DNA from: Rhynchopus euleeides
Taxonomy: Eukaryota; Euglenozoa; Diplonemea; Diplonemida; Diplonemidae
Reading direction: 5' to 3'
Assembly (NCBI GenBank): GCA_963210315.1
Contig: OY723281.1
Coordinates: 682,001 to 746,000 of the forward strand
DNA length: 64,000 nt
In this document: positions 44,179-52,395 of the stretch, piece after piece
Numbering within the stretch: position 1 is the first letter of the stretch
How the letters are laid out: each line of letters starts with the position of its first letter
Notes under the pieces: generated by a model
Told to the model about the DNA's origin: nothing
Databases searched by the model: none
Seen by the model: the letters and a program-made list of their open reading frames with translations, nothing else
Translations under genes and position numbers: made by a program

Positions 44179-46224
44179 TGGGGGGGGGGTCACCGCCGCC
44201 GTGGAGTAGCTGTGGGACTTTACCGCTGCACAAATCACCATCCCCGTGTGGTAGGAGAAGTCCGCGGAGTCGTCGACTATCTCCTGCAGCACCCGCTGGC
44301 TGGGGGCGTTAGCGTACACATCGTCGACGTACGACAGGCCGCGTGCACCCTGGCGACTGTCCGCCATGCGCACCCACACCGAGATGAGCACGTTGATCAG
44401 CACCACGCTGATTGGGCAGCCTTGCATGATGCCGTTCGTAGGTAGAAAGCCCTCTCCTATGGTGCCACTCACCCTGAAGTGCCGCTGCATGCCCGCGTAG
44501 GCCGCACGCAGGGTGCCCAGCACCGCGGGGTTGAACCCCAGCTCCCCGGCAAGGCGGAAGGTGACATCGATGGGCACTGTGTCAAAACACTTCTTGAAAT
44601 CCAGTGCCACACCGTAAAGCGGCCTCCCAGTCTGGGTCGCCTGCTCGATAAGGGCCGCCAGGTGCCAGTACACATCCTCCGCCCCATGCCCCGGCCTGCA
44701 GCCGTGTATCCCGTCGGGCGCGATCCTTTCAAGCCACTTCAGCGCGGGCCTCACCCGGATCGCCGCCCAGACGCGGTAGAGCACCGGGGTTATGCTGATC
44801 GGTCGCTGGGACAGCGGCTCCCCCGAGCTCCCAGGCTTTGGAATCAGGCAGATCATCGCATGCAGCAGGTGCTCTGGCCAGGCACCTTCCTTCTCCACTG
44901 CGTTGAGAGCCTCTGCAAAGAGCATCAGCAGGTCACGCGGTAGCTGCCGGAGCTCGTGCACCCTCCATCCCTGCAGCCCTGGAGAGGTCGACGCGGACAT
45001 CTTCGCCAGCGCCTTAGATACATCAGCGGCTGTGATTGGCGGACACTCCATGGGGGCAGCATTCGGCAGAAACTGCTGGTACCTCTGCCGGAAGGTGTCC
45101 CACCGCGGCTCCGGCGTCGACGCGTACTTCCGGAAGTACCCCCCCCAGGCCCCAACGCTGCGCAGTAACTCGTCAGCTTCCTGTGGGCAGGCGGAGAGGG
45201 ACCCGTCCTCCCTGCGCATGAAGGTCGCAGGGGCGCTAAACCTGTTGGCAAGATATGCGAACACCTGTCCTGCCTCCTGCGTCCAGGCCTTCTGCATCCG
45301 GGCCTTCCACGTGCGGAGTCTCTCGTCGTGCAGAGCGTCGAACATCCCCCGCTGCGACCCCTCCATCTGGATGAGTGCCGCCTCCAGAGTCGCAAGGTCG
45401 AGCGGCTGCCGGCCATTGAGCATGTCTTCAAGCTCAGGAGGCAGGTCTTCTATCTTGGCGCGCTTCCTGGCGGCCTTCCAGGCGTGCTTCTCGCTGTTGG
45501 TGAGGGGGTATGGCGCCTCAGCCGCGAGCCGCCGCCGCCCTTCGGCGACCAAACACCGCAGGGGCCCCAGCATCGCATCCAGGGCCCGGGTGCGCGCGTT
45601 GCCCGTCCCTCGGGCAGATCCGGGGCAGTGCTTCGACGCAGTCCTGGCCCACTGCAGGGTGTAGCCGCCGGTCCGGCCCTTGTACACGTGGGCCTCCCGC
45701 CCGAGGTCGGCAGCACGGGTGTGGAGCAGGTACCGCTCGCCACAGGACGACGCCCGGTGCAGCAGCTCTGCGGCCGACGCCCCTGCAGCCACCTGGTCGC
45801 TGGCGACGGCCTCCGCAAGCGCGGCGTTAAGTTCCTCTCCCCTCATCTTCGACCGGCCGCTGGGGAAGGGGGCCGGAAGCATGGAAATCAGTTTGGGGCG
45901 CTTAAACGCCTCAAGGTCAAGCTCGACGAAGAGGGGGCAGTGGGTGGGGAAGCGGTACCGACCCTTGGGCGCTACCTCCACCGAAAGCAGCGCGGCTGCA
46001 GCACAGGGGTTGAGGAGGCAGATGTCCAGCCGGCTGCCCTGTTCTGAAGCCCAGCACGTCTTCTGCATCTCCTGCTGCGTCACCCCCGCATAGGCCGCAG
46101 CCGCGTCAGTCCACCCCGCCACACCACATGCATGTGCCAGCACGGTGCTTGACTCCACGTCGGTGTTGAGGTCCCCGATGATGATCACCGGCACCTGTCC
46201 TGTGTGTGTGTGTGTGGTGACCAC
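44050..46224 (-). CDS. LINE polyprotein, upstream part: endonuclease end and reverse transcriptase
   Basis: The frame opens in the microsatellite (THTHT) and enters the APE endonuclease at VPVIIIGDLNTDVESS, the GDxN motif, then SRLDICLLNP near the catalytic end. About 120 residues of endonuclease remain of the usual 220, so the 5' part is missing. A basic linker follows. The reverse transcriptase has LIPKPGSSGEPLSQRPISI, box A DFKKCFDTVP, GIMQGCPISVVL (the QGxPxS motif) and the catalytic YVDD in GLSYVDDVYA. Beyond TAAVTPPP the frame continues into unrelated residues, because the true continuation moves to the next frame at the G10 run (44180-44189). Confidence 0.88.
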   Translation of the reverse strand: MVTTHTHTGQVPVIIIGDLNTDVESSTVLAHACGVAGWTDAAAAYAGVTQQEMQKTCWASEQGSRLDICLLNPCAAAALLSVEVAPKGRYRFPTHCPLFVELDLEAFKRPKLISMLPAPFPSGRSKMRGEELNAALAEAVASDQVAAGASAAELLHRASSCGERYLLHTRAADLGREAHVYKGRTGGYTLQWARTASKHCPGSARGTGNARTRALDAMLGPLRCLVAEGRRRLAAEAPYPLTNSEKHAWKAARKRAKIEDLPPELEDMLNGRQPLDLATLEAALIQMEGSQRGMFDALHDERLRTWKARMQKAWTQEAGQVFAYLANRFSAPATFMRREDGSLSACPQEADELLRSVGAWGGYFRKYASTPEPRWDTFRQRYQQFLPNAAPMECPPITAADVSKALAKMSASTSPGLQGWRVHELRQLPRDLLMLFAEALNAVEKEGAWPEHLLHAMICLIPKPGSSGEPLSQRPISITPVLYRVWAAIRVRPALKWLERIAPDGIHGCRPGHGAEDVYWHLAALIEQATQTGRPLYGVALDFKKCFDTVPIDVTFRLAGELGFNPAVLGTLRAAYAGMQRHFRVSGTIGEGFLPTNGIMQGCPISVVLINVLISVWVRMADSRQGARGLSYVDDVYANAPSQRVLQEIVDDSADFSYHTGMVICAAVKSHSYSTAAVTPPPTYLHHEGRGGHADPAGQQLRLPGCDAACEARAGAASAGVGTH

Positions 46225-46231
46225 GTTTTGT

Positions 46232-46262
46232 GTGGGGAGATCCTGCGCGGATCATTGCCCAC
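46232..46262 (-). ncRNA. LINE 3'-terminal hairpin, copy 2 (older tail)
   Basis: Outer stem gtggg/cccac and inner stem gatcc/ggatc around tgcgc, next to (GT) on the plus strand. The inner stem sequence differs from copy 1 on both sides in a compensating way. Confidence 0.55.
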
Positions 46263-46567
46263 CCTGTGTGTGTGTGTGTGTTGATCGCTTTGTATGGAGG
46301 AGGGTAGGGGGTGCAGGGGGATACAAGTCCTCTGTGCCTCCACCCCCCTCCCCTTCCCCTGTCTTTGCCTTCACTCCCTCCTGTATGGGGATACATTCCG
46401 AATTGAGCAGTCTATATCGACAGGTATCTGCGGTGACGAGTGCCCCCTTGTGAGAGTGTGACAGCGGGAGGTCATGCCCAGGGCAGGGCACGCTCGGTGT
46501 GCCTTCTCGGTGCGCTCCTCCAAAGAGATTCACGCGTGTGTGTGTGTGTGTGGTGACCACGTATTAT

Positions 46568-46597
46568 GTGGGAGACCCTGTGCGGATAATTGCCCAC
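46568..46597 (-). ncRNA. LINE 3'-terminal hairpin, copy 3 (older tail)
   Basis: Outer stem gtggg/cccac with a partly paired inner segment accctgtgcggat, beside a (GT) run at 46536-46553 and the shared linker ggtgaccacgt. Confidence 0.5.
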
Positions 46598-47062
46598 GTG
46601 TGGGCTGTGTGTGTGCTGTGTGTGTATTGTGTGGGGCATGCGGGGCCCTTTGGTGCCTCAAGCAGGTGTGCGCCCTTGCCCCTGCTCCAACGTGCACAGC
46701 TGGGATGGTGTCTCTCCGTACACATCACCGGTGCATGCGTGTCTCTGCCACGCACGCATGCAGGGGTGTGGGAGAGGTCCATGGCTTCCGGGTGGTTCAG
46801 AGCCCTAGCGCAGCTGGGGCGATGACGACTCCCGCAAGCAAAGAGGCGTGGGCTTACCTATGGGCTTGAAGGGCAGGTTACTGGCTTGCCCCTACCAGGT
46901 GCCACCGACGCTTTTCAAAGAGATTCATGTGTGGGCGAGAGAGAGAGTGTGTCAGTGGGTATCACTTCAAGAGCAAGTGCTCGGTATGTGTCTATACTAT
47001 TATACATTATACATAAAAAGATTCGCGCGTGTGTGTGTGTGTGTGTGGTTATAAAGTTTTAA

Positions 47063-47094
47063 GGCGGTGTCGCCCTGCACGGGCAGTAGCACCT
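47063..47094 (-). ncRNA. LINE 3'-terminal hairpin, copy 4 (older tail)
   Basis: Outer stem ggtgt/gcacc with one wobble pair and inner stem gccc/gggc around tgcac, after a (GT) run at 47024-47047. The inner stem again shows paired changes relative to copies 1 and 2. Confidence 0.5.
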
Positions 47095-47883
47095 CCCCTT
47101 CAGTATCGCACTCCCGAAGGATTCCCCAACACGACGTGACACCGGTTTCGACGCGTACTCTTCGTACCCCTCCCCCCGGCCGCGTCTCTTCAGCGAAGAA
47201 CCGGGGATAATCGGACCAGGGCTAGCTAAACCCTGGTGGTGTCACGGGTGGGGTTGGAGAGGGAGAAAAGGAAGAAATGAAGTTGCGAAAAAGTCAAACA
47301 CTGACACGTGAAATCAATAAAAAGGGTGGTGTGTGTGTGTGCGTTCGAACCATATTCACCATCCAACGTTGAGGCCTGTGCCAAAACCGACGAAAGACCT
47401 GCTCCTGCCTGATGATACAAAATCAACAACATTACAGCAAAGCGTGCCTACGCCTTCGCACATCTGGGATGCGTTGCTACTCATGTGTCCAAAAGCCTTA
47501 GGCTGGCGGTGGCCGGTCTGTCTGCCTCTTCCCGAGACCCGCTCTCTTTTCTTCATTTCTGAGCGAAGGCCCTCAGAGGGAACCGAAGTGCGCCAAAAAA
47601 TGCTCAGTTTTCGGCCCGCAGCGGCAGACACACTGAAAGGCCTAAAGAGACACAGGAGGCTGCCGCTCCTTCAACCAGGTGCATCGTGTGGGAGGGGGGG
47701 GGGGGTGACATAATTTTTGCCACACACGACGATTCGAGCGCCAGCTTTGCGGATGGGGATCGGCCAGGGGTTCATTGCTGGGCAGAGGGCAGCAGCATGC
47801 CCCGCTGTGTCAGGTGGAGGAAGGACAGCGGATCGGCCTCCGCACCCGCAACACCCGCCCCGAACCCCCCTGAAGTATCAACT

Positions 47884-47961
47884 GGTGGCACCGCTTTGAG
47901 GCAACCTGCCTTGATCCCCATCCCCACCATCGCACACTCCACACACCGCCACATTCTCCAG
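47884..47961 (+). promoter_or_regulatory. Conserved leader upstream of WD40 gene A
   Basis: This stretch (gatccccatcc, cacaccgccaca, ctccag) is shared with 62836-62909 upstream of WD40 gene C, ending 28 bp and 58 bp before the respective ATG. Conservation outside the coding region suggests promoter or 5' UTR function, or a recent shared duplication. Confidence 0.5.
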
Positions 47962-47989
47962 AAAAGCTGAGCAGCTGGTCGCCAAAGTC

Positions 47990-49120
47990 ATGGATGTGAC
48001 TGTGCGTCACAGCGGGACCGGAGACAGCTGTGTCGTCGGTGTTCCGGAAGGCGGGACCGTGGTCGGGCTGAAGGCGGATGCGCTCAACGAGATGTTCCCG
48101 GGTTCTATCAACCCAGTCCGTGAGGCTGAAAACGTCGCAGCACACATCGAAGGGTGTGAGGAGGAGCTGGACGATGCACAGCGCGTTGCCGACACGGGTC
48201 TGGAGGACGGGGGTGCTGTCCAGCTCGTCCCACGCTGGCCCATTGTCAAGGCTCCCGCAGTCTACTCATCGACCCATGGCGGCGAGGTGTGTCGCATGAC
48301 ACTGTCGAGGTGTGGGAAGCTGTGCGTTGTGGGTTACTCCAACGGACACATCACAGTGTTTGACACCAGCACCGCTGCTGTGGTGGCGGACTTGACACAC
48401 GGCAACGCGACGATTCTTTGCAAGGCGTTCTCTGTCTGTGGGACGTGGTTGGCAACGTGCGCTTTGGACGGCACCATCTGCGTGTGGCTGACTTCAACTT
48501 GGGAGGAGGTGTGCATGCTGCACCACAACGCCCCTGTGCTCAGTGCAGCGTGGACACACTGCGGACGTCTGGTGTCCGGAGACGAATCAGGCAAAGTGCG
48601 TGTGTGGGACTTGAGGGGCACACCGAGCGCCACAGTGCTGGAGGGTCACAGCGGTGTTATTTTCAGCATTGCTGTGTCGGGCACAAGGATCTTCAGCGGG
48701 TCATCTGACAAGACCATACGTGTGTGGGACATCAGCACCCTCACACACACACACACCCTGGATGGCCACTCTCGTTCGGTGAGGGGCATCGCCCTGATTC
48801 AGGACGAGCAGCACCTGGTGTCGTGCTCATCCGACAAGTCACTCAAGGTGTGGTGCACAACCTCCCTCAGCTGCCTGCGTACTATGCAACTGGACGACTA
48901 TCCCTCCTCACTTGCTGTGTCACAGCCAGGTGATGTTGTTGCAGTAAATAGCCTCTGTGCCAACACCACCCTGCTGCACCGCCTCAGCACAGGAGAGTGT
49001 CTGGGGAAGGTGGACCCAAAGGGTTTTGGCGTTGCACTCAGCCTCTGCGGGAGGTGGGTCTTCACGCCAACGAGCAGAACTTCAGTCTCTGTGTGTGCTG
49101 TGTCTTCTGCTTCACCCTGA
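47990..49120 (+). CDS. Ubiquitin-like/WD40 protein A (376 aa)
   Basis: Residues 1-84 look like a beta-grasp, ubiquitin-like domain: MDVTVRHSG opens a strand, and LEDGGAVQLVPRW closes one as in ubiquitin. Seven WD40-type blades follow (about 97-376); several end in VWD or VW (for example KVRVWDL 202-208, TIRVWDI 242-248, SLKVWC 284-289) and begin with GH. WD40 propellers are binding scaffolds and have no enzymatic activity by themselves. There is no signal peptide or membrane segment, so it is probably cytosolic or nuclear. Genes B (52396) and C (62968) are paralogs with near-identical framework DNA. Differences sit after GH, one residue into each first strand, and before the turn Asp in the DKT/DGT motif. 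The start is the first ATG and is conserved in gene C. No intron is needed. The cellular role is unknown. Confidence 0.9.
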   Translation: MDVTVRHSGTGDSCVVGVPEGGTVVGLKADALNEMFPGSINPVREAENVAAHIEGCEEELDDAQRVADTGLEDGGAVQLVPRWPIVKAPAVYSSTHGGEVCRMTLSRCGKLCVVGYSNGHITVFDTSTAAVVADLTHGNATILCKAFSVCGTWLATCALDGTICVWLTSTWEEVCMLHHNAPVLSAAWTHCGRLVSGDESGKVRVWDLRGTPSATVLEGHSGVIFSIAVSGTRIFSGSSDKTIRVWDISTLTHTHTLDGHSRSVRGIALIQDEQHLVSCSSDKSLKVWCTTSLSCLRTMQLDDYPSSLAVSQPGDVVAVNSLCANTTLLHRLSTGECLGKVDPKGFGVALSLCGRWVFTPTSRTSVSVCAVSSASP

Positions 49121-49559
49121 GTGCAGTGTCTCGGAACCTCGGACCCTGTTCCCTGCCTTGTGAGTTGGAATGTTGTTAGTGTTGGTGACGAGAGGTGGGT
49201 GTGGGGTGGTGCCGTGATCCGACCCGAGTGTTCCATTCCAAAAGCAGTGAGGGGGTCGGGTGTGGGTAGGGTGGGTTGCGTGTTGTTGGTTGCAGATTGC
49301 AGAACCCTGCCTTGTGTGATGTTCAACCTGTGGGGCTGGGTGTGGGGTGGCTGCCGGACCCCCTCTGCACCCCCTCCGTGCCGACCGCCCCTTGCCTGCA
49401 TCTTCAGCCTCTGCCCCCTCCGTCCACCCCATGCCCTCTCCCGCCTCTCGGCCTTCTCCCTGTGAAGTGCCATTGTGCAGCACGACCCCTCGCAGGACAG
49501 GTCACTCAAGGTGGTGCACAATCTCCCACCTGCTAAACGAACCTGTCCTGAAAATGTCC
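49121..49559. other. 3' flank of WD40 gene A, with traces of another WD40 copy
   Basis: gagaggtgggtgtggggtgg at 49190 is also found at 62678, upstream of gene C. At 49495-49533, gacaggtcactcaaggtg and tggtgcacaatctccc match the SLKVWCTTSL coding stretch of the WD40 genes with one deletion. It is a short relic, suggesting that the paralogs were once arranged more tightly in tandem. Confidence 0.4.
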
Positions 49560-49800
49560 TGAAAAAGGGGTCTCGCTGAAGCACCTCTTCTTCGGCTGCC
49601 CCGCGACAGCGTCAGCCCGACACAACCTCACAGCCACAAACGTGCACAACCTGCTACACAACTGCAGGAGGCCCGACGCTACCTGGCTGAGGCAGGGGTG
49701 ACGGAGCACAGCGAGAAGGACTACCTGATCGCGTGAAACACGGCAAAAATCAACAGAGATCAAAGGGCTTTGGCCCGACACCCCAGCACCCCCCCCCCCC
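49560..49800 (+). pseudogene. LINE C-terminal remnant
   Basis: The frame around 49569 reads LKHLFFGCPATASARHNL, the H...C part of the post-reverse-transcriptase zinc knuckle. One base shift later (near 49670) comes QLQEARRYLAEAG and then VTEHSEKDYLIA with a stop at 49735. The last 18 residues and the following gacaccccagca resemble the remnant at 29820-30110. It ends in poly-C at 49790-49800. It is a different LINE family from the one at 41413-46220. Confidence 0.5.
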
Positions 49801-50991
49801 CTAGGCATACTTGTACCCCCATATGGGGAAGGCCAAAAATATGGGGAAAATATGGGGGGAATATGGGGGGTTTTTCAAGTCCTGTTCCCCCATATTTCCC
49901 CCATATGGGGGATATATGGGGGAAAACCCAGGGGTTCCTCAGGTGGAAGCAGTCAGCAAACAGTTCTCTTCGTTCTGCTTTTCACAGGGTGTGAAGTCGG
50001 CCACTGACAGGGGACGTCTAGCACCTTGCAGAGCCATCTCACCTCGTCGCTTTCTGCAGAGAGGAAACGCCCGGCTGAAGTGCTCGAGTCAGACCACAAA
50101 GGGTGCTGTGAGAGTGACGACCGCCACTTTCTTCAAGTCTGAGTAGCGGTCATCAGAGCATGCTGTCCAGTAGTCCTGTCTTTGCTGGCAGAACAGTTGC
50201 GTCCTGCAGCCAGTCCTTGTACTGGCCTTCACAGGTCTCATTCCACCCGGCAGATGCAGCTTGAACATATCAAGCTGCCTGGTGACGAGCGTCGACTCCG
50301 ACTTTTCGGCGCTCGGAGCGGTCAAAAGCGGCGGAAGCGCCTGACACCCCAGAATGCACTGCTTGTGAATTCCCTTGTCTAATTAAGGATCCCAGGGGGC
50401 AGTTCGCAATCGCAAACACACCAGAGGAGGAGGACGGCGAGTTGAGTGTGAGAGTGACGTGCCGGACAGGACTTAAAAACACAAGAGTGTGTGTTGTGAG
50501 GTGCTGTTAACCCTGAACGCACTATGTGTGTCTGTGCGTATGTGTCCACCACCGCCGCTGTCACTGCGGTGCCTCGCCAAACCGGGAAGCGTTCGCTCTC
50601 CGCTGCCGCTGTATCGGCGCAGGAGAGGAACAGGAGGTCGGTGCGACCCACCTGGGGGATCTTCCAGGGGGGGCCAGACCTGGCCACACCTGAACGAGCG
50701 CGCACCTCCCCAGGATCGGACTCCTGGAGGATCCCCAACAAGGCATGATGCCGGTTTCGACGCGCACTTCGTGTGTGTCTGTGCATGAGTGGTTTGATGT
50801 TCTCCCGTTGCAGCACGAATACCCCCATATCCCCCCATATGGGCCCCATATTTCCCCCATATTCCCCCATATTTTACCGGGTTTTCCCCATATTTTCAGC
50901 CTTTTTCCCCATATGGGGGCGGGGTTTTGAGACCCCCCATATTTCCCCCATAATTAGGGCGTTCCCCATATGGGGGGACAAGTATGGCTAG
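49801..50991. mobile_element. 1.2-kb TIR element rich in ccatatgg words
   Basis: Ends ctaggcatacttgt (49801) and acaagtatggctag (50978-50991) are inverted repeats. Both continue inwards into clusters of ccccatatgggg, aatatgggggg and complements (49816-49930 and 50820-50975). The interior (49940-50815) has no recognised gene. A cta or ta target duplication is possible. The element lies in or next to the LINE remnant at 49560-49800. Confidence 0.65.
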
Positions 50992-52030
50992 GTAGCCTTC
51001 GCCGTGCTGCCAGGCGCCGATGCGAAGGACGTCTCTTGTGACATGCCTTGTGCCTGTCGTGGGCCATATCCTCGCGCAGCAATTAGCATTCACATCGGGC
51101 AATGGAACCAGACGACCCTAGCCTCAGGAAGGCAGATGCAGCCGTACAGGATCACATCTGTCGCCCGCAAAGAACAGCAGATGTTCACTACTGTGGCCTC
51201 CGGCGGCTGGGGGCACCGCCCCCCAGACCCCCCTCCCTTTGTGGTACTGATGCACAGCCTGCGAACGCGCCAGACGTTCCGGACTGGAGAACGTGCAGCT
51301 TCGCTGCAAGGATGCCGAAGGATGCGGGTGCTGAGGGTATGAAAAGCCCTCAACAACTGGCTTCACACAGAGCTCTAAACAAAACCCGCGAATAATCGGC
51401 ACCGTTCCTTGGGAACTGCCTGGGGCGAATATAGGAATCTTCGGAACCCTGTGCATCTGAGATGGAAAAGCGGCAAATGACTGACGCAGTGCTCTCTCTG
51501 GCGCAATCTGTGCTTCCTCCTGCCAACAGGCGACGTGTGTGAATGCCGTGCAGTATCGCAGACCTTGCCCTCCCCAGCCCTCTGCCCAGGCGCGGATAGC
51601 CCGCATTCCTCCCGCCCTGCCTTGTGTGCTCGCATGTTTTGTATCAGTGCTGAACACACAGCGCCACCACCGCAGCAGGGCGTGTCGGGCACACCACCAC
51701 AAACTTGTTGGAGCACCGTCGGGGCGTAGGGGGGAGTCGTGAGGTCGAGCAAGGACGGGCGATCTGACCTGTCGTGTTCTTCTTTCTACTACCACTTGCA
51801 ATACGCAAGGTTGGAAGGGGGGCTGAGGGGAAACACCGCACAACTCACAGCAGAATTTGTGTCTCTTTGTTCCCCGCTCCAGCCCCTCCGCACGCGAACT
51901 GATACTACAAGCAGACCTACATGAACTGGCCTCCCCCTCCCCCTATCTCCTTTGCATCCTCTGACCGAGCAAGACTCCCCCACCTCCCACACCACCACCC
52001 ACACAGCCTCCTCCATCTCATCCCCACACC
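50992..52030. other. Intergenic upstream of WD40 gene B
   Basis: Holds one block of the GC-hairpin repeat (51179-51240). A segment at 51455-51515 (gcaaatgactgacgcagtgc and flanks) is shared with 62311-62357 upstream of WD40 gene C. No protein family was recognised on either strand. Confidence 0.5.
51455..51515 (+). promoter_or_regulatory. Block shared upstream of WD40 genes B and C
   Basis: gagatggaaaagcggcaaat and gactgacgcagtgctctctc recur with few changes at 62311-62357. It lies about 0.9 kb before gene B and 0.6 kb before gene C. It may be a regulatory element, or the rest of a duplicated 5' region. Confidence 0.35.
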
Positions 52031-52395
52031 ATGTCTGCGAGGGGCGGGAAGAAGGGGAGGTGCGTGACGCCCCCCGCAGCGGAGCCGCGCACTCCCGCAC
52101 AGAGCGCGTCGAAGCGGCGTCGCGTCACGGCCTGCCCGATGCAATCGCCTGCGACCCCGGGTGCTGTGGGTGGGTCCCTGGAGGGGGGCATCGCGGCGGA
52201 GGGGGGCCCAGTCGTGGAGAAGGTGCTCGCCACCAACCCCACAGAGCCCGCAGGTGTCGAACCCAGCAGCAAGAGTATGGCAGCACCAATGCAAGGAACA
52301 TGTTTCGTGTGTCATTCCACGGGCAGCGTCAGCCCAACAGTACGATTAGAGTTTACAACCATCTCAACACCTCACCTCCTCCCACCATCACAGGG
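52031..52395 (+). other. Possible 5' exon of WD40 gene B
   Basis: An ATG at 52031 opens a basic, alanine/proline-rich frame (MSARGGKKG, SASKRRRV) that is out of frame with the WD40 frame and would need splicing to join it. The acceptor at 52393 (ccatcacag) is plausible, and a donor such as cag-gtgtcg at 52250 is possible. Genes A and C lack this sequence. The evidence is circumstantial. Confidence 0.3.

Larger units (their letters stand above)
41413..46220 (-). mobile_element. LINE retrotransposon, 5' truncated, with (CA)n tail
   Basis: A minus-strand non-LTR element of about 4.8 kb. Reading 5' to 3': the C-terminal part of an APE endonuclease, reverse transcriptase, a zinc-finger-like knuckle, RNase H, a cysteine-rich tail, a short 3' UTR ending in a hairpin, then (CA)n. 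The 5' end is cut inside the endonuclease and abuts another (CA)n/hairpin block at 46202-46262, as if this copy inserted into the tail of an older relative. The coding region is continuous apart from one shift at a ten-base G run (44180-44189). RNase H and APE together fit an I/Jockey-like group or related algal clades. Confidence 0.9.
46225..47883. other. Nested LINE tails and upstream intergenic DNA
   Basis: Contains four (GT) runs (46202-46216, 46266-46281, 46536-46553, 47024-47047), each in the same orientation and most with the hairpin described above: remnants of LINE 3' ends stacked head to tail. The segment 47117-47166 (ggattccccaacacg, accggtttcgacgcgtact) is similar to 50729-50772. 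The open frame 47333-47713 matches no family I know. Confidence 0.55.

Noticed and set aside
41640-46093. Plus-strand proteins opposite the LINE
   Set aside because: They are antisense shadows of the LINE reading frame in GC-rich DNA, without recognisable domains.
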